Shown here: positions 1 through 5,284 of the stretch, piece after piece
Layout of the letters: every line of letters begins with the position of its first letter
Position numbering within the stretch: the first letter of the stretch is position 1
Origin: Chitinispirillales bacterium
GTDB lineage: Bacteria > Fibrobacterota > Chitinivibrionia > Chitinivibrionales > Chitinivibrionaceae
Direction: 5' to 3'
NCBI GenBank assembly: GCA_031254455.1
Contig: JAIRUI010000011.1
Span: 1-8,369 of the forward strand
DNA: 8,369 nucleotides
Notes under the pieces: model-generated
Told to the model about the DNA's origin: nothing
Databases searched by the model: none
The model's input: only the letters and a program-made list of their open reading frames with translations
Program-made: the position numbers and the translations under genes

Positions 1-667
1 TTGGAGTAGAAGTTATCCATTCGTCGCCGCGCAAAACGTTTGTGATTTTCATAAGTTTGTCATCGACAACGTTAGCCAAATGATATGTCGGAAATTTGTC
101 GGTTTTAAGCAAAACGAAATCGTCCTGCGTATTCGTATCAAACGAAATTTCACCGCGAACTGCGTCAACAAACGAAATTGTGCGATTTTGTGGAATCGCT
201 AAACGAATCACAAATTTTTCGGATTTCGCTCGCTCGTCGGACTGGGATTTTGACAAATTTCTGCATTTTTTATCGTATCCAAAAACGCCTGTTCCTGCAT
301 TTTCCTGCTCTTGCCGCAACTGCGACAAACGTTCTTCCGAGCAAAAACAGCGGTAAGCAAGCCCTTTTTCTAGTAATTCGCCGGCATATTTGTCGTATAA
401 ATCCAATCTCTGCGACTGAAAGTATGGACCGCATTCGCCGCCTGCGTTTGGACCTTCGTCCCAGTTCAATCCGAGCCAGTTCAGCGAGGTAAAAATTTCA
501 TTGAGAGCGTTTTCGTTGTATCGCGAACGGTCTGTGTCTTCAATTCTCAAAAGAAATTTCCCGCCGGTTTTTTTGGCGAAAAACCAATTGAATAAGGCGG
601 TTCTTGCCCCGCCTACATGCAAGTATCCGGTCGGCGAAGGCGCAAATCTAACACGAATTTCGTTCAT
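1..667 (-). CDS. gltX: Glutamyl-tRNA synthetase, N-terminal part (runs off left edge)
   Basis: This gene charges tRNA-Glu with glutamate in the cytoplasm. Only the first 222 codons are present; the frame is open at base 1. The start MNEIRVRFAPSPTGYLHVGG carries the class I synthetase HIGH signature as HVGG (residues 17-20). RIEDTD follows at 41-46, and a GDEW segment near 214-217 precedes the missing KMSKS region. A cysteine cluster (C107, C109, Y131, C135) resembles the zinc-binding insert of bacterial GluRS, although the usual fourth ligand position looks substituted. The start is chosen at 667 because the family sequence begins there and AGAGGA lies just upstream. The gene is divergent from the isomerase gene at 904. 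Some bacteria use a non-discriminating GluRS that also charges tRNA-Gln; this fragment cannot decide that. Confidence 0.96.
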   Translation of the reverse strand, partial: MNEIRVRFAPSPTGYLHVGGARTALFNWFFAKKTGGKFLLRIEDTDRSRYNENALNEIFTSLNWLGLNWDEGPNAGGECGPYFQSQRLDLYDKYAGELLEKGLAYRCFCSEERLSQLRQEQENAGTGVFGYDKKCRNLSKSQSDERAKSEKFVIRLAIPQNRTISFVDAVRGEISFDTNTQDDFVLLKTDKFPTYHLANVVDDKLMKITNVLRGDEWITSTP

Positions 668-903
668 ATTTCCTCTTATTTCGTATTATTTTTTCGTTGA
701 AATAAAATTCGGCTTGTAAAATACTTTTTGCGCCGAAGCAATATAGGCGAGTCTGAAAGTTTGGCTGCCAAAAAGAAAATGAATTTTAACAACTTAAATT
801 AAAATTGAAAATTTATACAAATTATTTTTTTAACGCCGTTTCTTGTTTGTTTACTCGTCAATATTGTATTTTTCTGCAGATTTTTTTCTATTTGGAGAGA
901 TAT
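668..903. other. Divergent intergenic region between gltX and the isomerase gene
   Basis: This 236-base AT-rich spacer must hold the promoters of both flanking genes. I found no hexamer pair good enough to call. A TTGAAA at 805-810 resembles a -35 box for the plus strand, but the matching -10 position is poor. No coding frame here has support. Confidence 0.5.
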
Positions 904-1944
904 ATGAGATTTGTCGGTATTTTTTCGGCTTTTGCAGTTCTACTTATTCCGGTATTAGCAAAGGCGAATAATCAGGCGCAAAACGAAAAGGAGATTACTA
1001 TGAAAGACGGTTTATATGCGGTGATGCACACAAGCAAAGGCGATATTAAATTACGGCTGGAATTTGAAAAAACTCCGCTTACGGCCGCCAATTTTGTGGG
1101 GCTTGCGGAAGGGAAAATTCAGAATGTCGCGAAAGAAAAAGGCGATCCTTTCTATAACGGGGTAATTTTTCACAGGGTTATAGAGAATTTTATGATTCAG
1201 GGCGGCGATCCGACCGGAACGGGGCGTGGCGGACCGGGATATATGTTTCCCGATGAAATAAACGCAGATTTGAAGCATTCGAGCGCAGGAATTTTATCTA
1301 TGGCAAATGCCGGTCCCGCAACCAACGGAAGTCAATTTTTTATTACGCATTCGCCACAGCCGCATTTGGACGGAAAACATACCGTTTTCGGCAAAGTTAT
1401 TGAAGGAATGGACGTTGTAAATTCAATTAAACCGAACGATATGATTGATTCCATTACAATTTTGCGCATAGGCGAGAAAGCGCAGAAGTTCATTGCAAAC
1501 CAGGAACATTTTGAAGCGCTTTTGAATAATTATGGAGACATGGAAAAACAGAGAAACGCCGAATCAAATAAAAAAATGATGTCTGAAATTAAAAACAAAT
1601 ATCCTAACATGATTGAAGCGAAAGAAGGTTATTACTATGTCGTGAAAAAAGAAGGCGAAGGAGATGAAACTCCTGAAAAAGGAAAGGATGTTTTGTCCCA
1701 TTACACCGGAAGATTTCTTGACGGAAGCGTGTTTGACTCATCGCTAAAAAGAGGCGCTTTCAAATTCAATGTCGGAACGGGACAGGTTATCGCCGGTTGG
1801 GATTTTGCTTTTTTGAGTATGAAAAAAGGTGAAAAAAGAACTATTATCCTTCCACCCGATTTGGCGTACGGAGCGCGCGGCGCTGGCGGAATCATTCCTC
1901 CAAATTCCTGGCTTGTGTTTGACGTGGAATTACTTGATTTTTAA
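904..1944 (+). CDS. Exported cyclophilin-FKBP fusion peptidyl-prolyl cis-trans isomerase
   Basis: This 346-residue protein joins two unrelated proline isomerase families and should help fold proteins outside the cytoplasm. Residues 1-21 look like a signal peptide: an Arg, a hydrophobic core and an A-K-A cleavage site before NNQ. Residues about 36-190 are a cyclophilin: FHRV with catalytic R91, F96, MIQGGD with Q99, NGSQFFIT (141-148) and LDGKHTVFG. Residues 191-240 are a charged, probably helical linker. Residues about 241-346 are an FKBP domain with the pocket residues Y267, F277, D278, V295, I296, W299, Y322 and F339. Both active sites look complete. Cyclophilin-first fusions are known from some bacteria such as Treponema and Flavobacterium. 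The ATG at 904 follows GGAGAG with a short spacer and creates the signal peptide; an in-frame TTG at 805 adds an implausible 33-residue extension. A second start at 1000 is listed separately. Confidence 0.93.
   Translation: MRFVGIFSAFAVLLIPVLAKANNQAQNEKEITMKDGLYAVMHTSKGDIKLRLEFEKTPLTAANFVGLAEGKIQNVAKEKGDPFYNGVIFHRVIENFMIQGGDPTGTGRGGPGYMFPDEINADLKHSSAGILSMANAGPATNGSQFFITHSPQPHLDGKHTVFGKVIEGMDVVNSIKPNDMIDSITILRIGEKAQKFIANQEHFEALLNNYGDMEKQRNAESNKKMMSEIKNKYPNMIEAKEGYYYVVKKEGEGDETPEKGKDVLSHYTGRFLDGSVFDSSLKRGAFKFNVGTGQVIAGWDFAFLSMKKGEKRTIILPPDLAYGARGAGGIIPPNSWLVFDVELLDF
986..1002 (+). promoter_or_regulatory. Strong internal ribosome-binding site and ATG in the isomerase gene
   Basis: AAAAGGAG (986-993) stands six bases before an in-frame ATG (1000-1002), codon 33 of the isomerase gene. 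This is a closer match to the anti-Shine-Dalgarno sequence than the site before codon 1. Starting here would give a 314-residue protein without the signal peptide but with both isomerase domains whole. Either it produces a cytoplasmic isoform, or it is the main start and the upstream part is little translated. The good signal peptide argues that the upstream start is used too. Confidence 0.5.
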
Positions 1945-2012
1945 ACATAAAAACAGACCGTTATTTTTTATGCTTAATTTATCTTGAATCAAGAGGATAA
2001 GGAAATTAAATA

Positions 2013-2279
2013 ATGAAAAAAGAAACTAAATCAGAACTCATTGCCTTTATTGTTGCTATTATAATTGGGACACTTATTATGTATGTGCTTACAGCAATTT
2101 GTATTTATGACGATTTTTCAAATGGCCCTGATAATATTACATTTTTTCAAGCATTCTATAGCACCTTTTTTGTTCTATTAAAACCAAATGTTTTATTAGA
2201 CACTTTATTAAAATTTGGAACTTTGATGCTTGTCCCACTTTTAACGTTTATCGTCATTAGACGGCGGCTTTCCAAATGA
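2013..2279 (+). CDS. Small membrane protein, cassette copy A, first gene
   Basis: This 88-residue hydrophobic protein is of no family I recognise. The N-terminus MKKETKSE is basic and charged. A membrane segment covers about 9-32, followed by an acidic loop (DD at 33-34, D at 40), a shorter hydrophobic stretch at 44-57, a conserved LLKPNVLLDTLLKFGT block at 55-70, a second clear membrane segment at about 66-82, and a basic RRRLSK tail. Basic ends on both sides suggest that both termini face the cytoplasm, with the middle stretch re-entrant or interfacial. AAGGA stands before the ATG. It is the first of four paralogues in the window and ends 12 nt before the next one. It starts 68 nt after the isomerase gene with no obvious terminator between, so readthrough transcription is possible. 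Confidence 0.75.
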   Translation: MKKETKSELIAFIVAIIIGTLIMYVLTAICIYDDFSNGPDNITFFQAFYSTFFVLLKPNVLLDTLLKFGTLMLVPLLTFIVIRRRLSK

Positions 2280-2291
2280 AAGAAACAAGAC

Positions 2292-2558
2292 ATGAAAAAA
2301 GAAACTAAATCAGAACTCATTGCCTTTTTTGTTGCTATTGTAGTTGAAACACTTATTTTTTATACTATCATAGCTATGTCTATTTATTATGATTCTTTAA
2401 ATGACCATGACAATTTCACTTTTTTTTCTGTATTCTGTGGCACTTTTTTTATTCTGTTAAAACCGAGCATTTTGTTAGACACTCTATTAAAATTCGGAAC
2501 GTTGATATTCGTTCCACTTTTAACGTTTATCGTCATTAGACGGCAGCTTTCTAAATGA
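2292..2558 (+). CDS. Small membrane protein, cassette copy A, second gene
   Basis: This 88-residue paralogue of the gene at 2013 shares its first ten residues exactly and has the same plan: basic N-terminus, membrane segment at about 9-32, polar loop with an NDHDN motif, conserved LLKPSILLDTLLKFGT block, membrane segment at about 66-82 and basic tail. It is closest to the gene at 3565, its positional partner in copy B; both share IIAMSIY, FTFF, VFCGT and LLKPSILLDT. The 12-nt gap from the preceding gene has only a weak purine-rich ribosome site, so its translation probably depends on the upstream gene. Its last 39 nt overlap, tail to tail, the broken soluble-protein gene on the minus strand. 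Function unknown. Confidence 0.72.
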   Translation: MKKETKSELIAFFVAIVVETLIFYTIIAMSIYYDSLNDHDNFTFFSVFCGTFFILLKPSILLDTLLKFGTLIFVPLLTFIVIRRQLSK

Positions 2559-3019
2559 AGGAATATTACCTTTAATTTCAGCATTAAAACCATCTTTTGA
2601 TACAGAAAAATCCGTTGGTTTTATGTATAACTTATCATACTTGTTTTTCCATTTATCCACTACTCTTTCTATCTCACTTTTAGGCTTCTTTATCCGCTCA
2701 AGATTTAAATCTACGTTGTTGTGAAAAATAGCATCGCGTAAATTTATATTTCTCCTGTTCATTTTATTGATAACGTCTTGCCCATATTCTACAAGTTTTT
2801 TATCTGTTTTGATTCCAAGACGATTATCTATTTCGTCAATTATCCGCTCATGATATTTTGAAGGTAATTTATCGGCGCATAAAGATATTTCACGATTTTT
2901 ATTTTCTACATCGCTTACTTTTCTTATATCGCTTTTTGGTTCATATATTCTTCAATTCCTCTTTGCTTTTCTTCCGGAGGCAGTTCTAAAAGATACTTTT
3001 TCCATTCTTCGTCAGTCAT
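2520..3019 (-). pseudogene. Broken copy of the charged soluble cassette protein (copy A)
   Basis: This is the damaged partner of the 214-residue gene at 3793-4437. From ATG 3019 the frame reads MTDEEWKKYLLELPPEEKQR and on to residue 31, then stops. Aligning the two copies shows why: the copy B sequence between GTTC (4212-4215) and GTTC (4357-4360) is absent here, leaving one GTTC at 2939-2942. The missing 145 bases are not a multiple of three. After the junction the old frame is still open to a stop at 2520, with the same C-terminal AEIKGNIPSFRK as the intact copy. Apart from the deletion I see no other stop, so the loss looks recent. A shortened protein from the internal ATG at 2762 (80 residues) cannot be excluded. 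AAAGGA is kept before the original start. Confidence 0.8.
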
Positions 3020-3081
3020 TTTAAATCCTTTCTTTAAATTATTAGGCTTGTTTTAAGGTCTTTCTAAAACTTAACTAAATT

Positions 3082-3110
3082 ACTATAATTAAACAAAAAT
3101 AAACTAACAA
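3082..3110 (-). promoter_or_regulatory. Candidate sigma70-type promoter for the broken soluble gene
   Basis: Read on the minus strand, TTGTTA (3110-3105) and TATAGT (3087-3082) are separated by exactly 17 bases, a good fit to -35 and -10 boxes. Transcription would begin near 3075, about 55 bases before ATG 3019. The copy B soluble gene has no such spacer because it abuts accA. In this AT-rich stretch a chance match is possible. Confidence 0.4.
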
Positions 3111-3136
3111 ATTATTACTGTTTTTTAAAAACTCTC

Positions 3137-3208
3137 TCATTTTATCAATTTGTTATATGCTCTTTTGTATTCTGTTGTGTATTCAGTTTGACATTTAATT
3201 TTACTCAT
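3137..3208 (-). CDS. Possible 23-residue small protein
   Basis: The frame MSKIKCQTEYTTEYKRAYNKLIK is short but follows an excellent ribosome site: AAGGAGTGTAAT directly before the ATG at 3208. The peptide is basic and tyrosine-rich, and has no membrane segment. It lies upstream of the broken soluble gene on the same strand, between the two cassette copies. It could be a real small protein, a leader peptide, or the surviving start of a longer gene whose remainder was lost. I recognise no family. Confidence 0.4.
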   Translation of the reverse strand: MSKIKCQTEYTTEYKRAYNKLIK

Positions 3209-3297
3209 ATTACACTCCTTTTTTTTGATTTAATAACTAAATTTCCTACTTTCATTATTATCCATAACATATTTTACAACTCTCAAAGGAGCCTGTT

Positions 3298-3552
3298 ATG
3301 AAAGAAAAACCAAATTCAGAACTAATCGCATTTGCCTTTGCTGTCGTAGTTTGGATAATTACTGCTTATTTAATTACGTCTATAATTTTGTATAATAATA
3401 ACCCTGGACTTGCGATACTTGATACACTTCATGTGGCTGTTCTTGTTTTATTAAAACCAAACGTTTTATTGGACACTCTGTTTAAAACAGGAACAACTAT
3501 GATTTTCCCTCTTTTAACGTTTATTGTCGTCAGGCGACGATTTTCCAAATGA
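3298..3552 (+). CDS. Small membrane protein, cassette copy B, first gene
   Basis: This 84-residue protein is the most divergent of the four paralogues. It starts MKEKPNSELIAFAFAVVVWI, has a membrane segment at about 9-32, a short polar loop (NNNPG) four residues shorter than in its relatives, a hydrophobic middle (about 44-53), the conserved LLKPNVLLDTLFKTGT block, a second membrane segment and the basic tail RRRFSK. A strong AAAGGAG stands before the ATG, the best ribosome site among the four. The 3' end and the 12-nt gap to the next gene are almost the same as in copy A. Function unknown; the conserved KPxxLLDT block is the family hallmark. Confidence 0.75.
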   Translation: MKEKPNSELIAFAFAVVVWIITAYLITSIILYNNNPGLAILDTLHVAVLVLLKPNVLLDTLFKTGTTMIFPLLTFIVVRRRFSK

Positions 3553-3564
3553 AAGAAACAAGAC

Positions 3565-3831
3565 ATGAAAAAAGAAACTAAATCAGAACTCGTTGCGTTT
3601 GCTATTGCGATTATAGTTGAAACATTTATTTTTTATGTGATTATAGCCATGTCTATTTATGATGATTTTTTAAACGACCCTGATAATTTTACATTTTTTC
3701 AAGTATTTTGTGGCACTATTTTTATCTTGTTAAAACCAAGCATTTTATTAGACACAGTGTTAAAATTCGGAATGTTGATATTCATTCCTCTTTTAACGTT
3801 TATTGTCATTAGGCGGCGGCTTTCTAAATGA
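3565..3831 (+). CDS. Small membrane protein, cassette copy B, second gene
   Basis: This 88-residue paralogue is closest to the gene at 2292. It has the same layout: MKKETKSELVAF start, membrane segment at about 9-32, loop with NDPDN, FFQVFCGT, LLKPSILLDTVLKFGM, a C-terminal membrane segment and RRRLSK. It follows the gene at 3298 by 12 nt with only a weak ribosome site of its own, suggesting coupled translation. Its last 39 nt overlap the 3' end of the soluble gene on the minus strand, so the two transcripts are complementary at their tails. The conservation of both reading frames through the overlap in the two copies supports both genes being real. Function unknown. Confidence 0.75.
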   Translation: MKKETKSELVAFAIAIIVETFIFYVIIAMSIYDDFLNDPDNFTFFQVFCGTIFILLKPSILLDTVLKFGMLIFIPLLTFIVIRRRLSK

Positions 3832-4437
3832 TGGAATATTGCCTTTAATTTCAGCATTAAATCCATCTTTTGACACTTTGAAATTTTTTGGTTTTACGGG
3901 TAAATTATCATATATGTTTTTTCCTTTATCTACTACCCTTTCTATATTATTTTTAGGCTTCTTTATCCGCTCAAGATTTAAATCTACGTTGTTGTGAAAA
4001 ATAGCATCGCGTAAATTTATATTTCTCCTGTTCATTTTATCGATTACATTCTGCCCATATTCTACAAGTTTTTTATCTGTTTTGATTCCAAGACGATTAT
4101 CTATTTCGTCAATTATCCGCTCATGAAATTTCGGAGATAATTTATCGCCGTATAAAGATATTTCACGGTTTTTATTTTCCACATCGCTTACTTTTCTTAT
4201 ATCGCTTTTTGGTTCTTTTATAGGATTTATATCCGGTTTTTTATCGCTCTCGTTAAGCCATTTTCCAAAATCAAAACTATTGACGCTTTTATTTGTTTTC
4301 TCTACACCCAAAATACCGCTCAAAATATCAATCTTATTAACATTCTTATTCGAATCGTTCATATATTCTTCAATTCCTCTTTGCTTTTCTCCCGGAGGCA
4401 GTTCTAAAAGATACTTTTTCCAGTCTTCATCTGTCAT
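3793..4437 (-). CDS. Charged soluble protein of unknown function, cassette copy B (intact)
   Basis: This 214-residue protein is very rich in Lys, Asp, Glu and Asn, without a signal peptide or membrane segment, so it is probably cytoplasmic. The N-terminus (1-27) MTDEDWKKYLLELPPGEKQR and on resembles a short helical module. Residues about 28-76 form a low-complexity, Asn/Lys-rich stretch that includes FDFGKWLNE; these are the residues deleted in copy A. Residues 77-165 are the best conserved part between copies (SDIRKVSDVENKNREIS, IIDEIDNRLGIKTDKKLVEYGQ, MNRRNINLRDAIFHNN). The C-terminus is basic with prolines. The ATG lies one base after the accA stop, and its ribosome site (GAAAGGA) is inside the last accA codons, so it is probably translated with the accDA messenger. 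The 3' end overlaps the membrane gene at 3565 by 39 nt. I recognise no family. Confidence 0.75.
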   Translation of the reverse strand: MTDEDWKKYLLELPPGEKQRGIEEYMNDSNKNVNKIDILSGILGVEKTNKSVNSFDFGKWLNESDKKPDINPIKEPKSDIRKVSDVENKNREISLYGDKLSPKFHERIIDEIDNRLGIKTDKKLVEYGQNVIDKMNRRNINLRDAIFHNNVDLNLERIKKPKNNIERVVDKGKNIYDNLPVKPKNFKVSKDGFNAEIKGNIPSFRKPPPNDNKR

Positions 4438-4438
4438 T

Positions 4439-5284
4439 TTAAATCCTTTCTATAATCTTCTCTTCGCTATAAACACCCATTTTAGAGAATTTCTCAATCC
4501 GCGCCAGCGCTCTTTTTTGAGGTGTGGGTTTTTCGAGTTTTTCAATTTCTTCAATTAACGCTTTTTTCACGTTTTCAAACGTCTGTGCGTGGTTACTATG
4601 CGCGCCGTTTTTTGGCTCTTCTATTATTCTGTCTATAATTCCAAAACTCAACAAATCGTTTGCCGTTATCTTTAACGCGTTTGCGGCAAATTCCGCTTTT
4701 GCGCCGTCCCGCCATAAAATTCCGGCGCAGCCTTCCGGAGAAATAACCGAATAAACAGCGTTTTCAAGCATCATGACGCAGTCGCCTACCCCGATCCCAA
4801 GAGCGCCGCCGCTTCCGCCTTCGCCTACGACAACACATAAAACCGGTACTTGCAATTTTGTCATTTCGACCAAATTTCTTGCAATCGCTTCCGCTTGCCC
4901 GCGTTCCTCTCCTTCAATTCCAGGATACGCCCCCGAAGTGTCGATAAGCGTAATTATCGGAATGTTGAATTTTTGCGCCAATTCCATAAGGCGAAGCGCT
5001 TTTCTGTATCCGTCTGGAAGAGCCATCCCGAATCTGTGTTCGGCTTTTTGATGTACGTCGATTCCTCCTTTATTATGCCCGATAAGCATAATCGGCTTGC
5101 CGTCCAATCTTGCAAAGCCGCCGCAAATCGCCTTGTCGTCGGAAAATCTTCTGTCGCCGTGAAGTTCGACAAAATCCGTGAAAACGCCCTTTGCATAGTC
5201 TGAAAAATATGGTCTGTTAGGATTTCTTGCAACTATAGTCGCCTCCCAAGAAGTGTTTTTAGTTTTGACTGTTTTTTCGGTCAT
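4439..5284 (-). CDS. accA: Acetyl-CoA carboxylase carboxyltransferase subunit alpha
   Basis: Together with AccD, this subunit moves the carboxyl group from carboxybiotin to acetyl-CoA, making malonyl-CoA for fatty acid synthesis. The 281 residues show the family's landmarks: ARNPNRPY (19-26), GDRRFSDDKAICGG, GHNKGG, DTSGAYPG (115-122, with Ser where Pro is usual), EERGQAEAIARNL, GEGGSGGAL (154-162) and YSVISPEGCAGILW. The N-terminus is about 45-50 residues shorter than that of E. coli AccA (319 aa), lacking its helical leader, as in other short AccA forms. The C-terminus extends about nine residues (SEEKIIERI) beyond where the E. coli protein ends. The start overlaps the accD stop by 4 nt (ATGA), a classic coupling that keeps subunit amounts equal. 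The stop lies one base before the soluble cassette gene. Confidence 0.97.
   Translation of the reverse strand: MTEKTVKTKNTSWEATIVARNPNRPYFSDYAKGVFTDFVELHGDRRFSDDKAICGGFARLDGKPIMLIGHNKGGIDVHQKAEHRFGMALPDGYRKALRLMELAQKFNIPIITLIDTSGAYPGIEGEERGQAEAIARNLVEMTKLQVPVLCVVVGEGGSGGALGIGVGDCVMMLENAVYSVISPEGCAGILWRDGAKAEFAANALKITANDLLSFGIIDRIIEEPKNGAHSNHAQTFENVKKALIEEIEKLEKPTPQKRALARIEKFSKMGVYSEEKIIERI

Larger units (their letters stand above)
2013..3033. repeat. Duplicated three-gene cassette, copy A
   Basis: Copy A contains membrane genes at 2013 and 2292 plus the broken soluble gene. It lines up with copy B at a constant offset of 1273 bases from the end of the first gene (2279 with 3552) to 2939, and at 1418 beyond the 145-base deletion. 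The first genes differ in length by four codons. Long exact matches occur at 2678-2767 (90 bases) and 2779-2853 (75 bases). The match continues past the soluble gene's start to 3033 and then stops. Confidence 0.85.
3298..4451. repeat. Duplicated three-gene cassette, copy B
   Basis: Copy B is the intact version: membrane genes at 3298 and 3565 plus the 214-residue soluble gene. The exact matches to copy A are 3951-4040 and 4052-4126. Similarity to copy A continues through the accA stop codon to 4451, so the last 13 bases of the accA region are also present in copy A. That points to copy B, docked on accA, as the older location. Confidence 0.8.

Noticed and set aside
96..719. Three plus-strand frames opposite gltX
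   Set aside because: They lie antisense to a clear synthetase frame, have low-complexity or unfamiliar translations and no good ribosome sites.
708..737. Inverted repeat TTCGGC ... GCCGAA in the gltX-isomerase spacer, as operator or terminator
   Set aside because: Only six pairs with an 18-base loop and no T-run or known operator pattern; expected by chance at this scale.
805..903. In-frame extension of the isomerase gene from a TTG at 805
   Set aside because: It adds 33 residues unlike any family member, has no ribosome site, and would bury the clear signal peptide that begins at 904.
2013..3831. Calling the membrane proteins holins or type I toxins
   Set aside because: They are small with about two membrane segments, but no lysis partner, antisense RNA gene or family motif supports a specific call.
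2013..4437. Calling the cassette a transposon or insertion sequence
   Set aside because: No transposase, no terminal inverted repeats and no target-site duplication visible; the repetition is a tandem duplication of coding units.
4524..5232. Several frames opposite or inside accA
   Set aside because: They are shadows of a strongly conserved gene; their translations show no family features.
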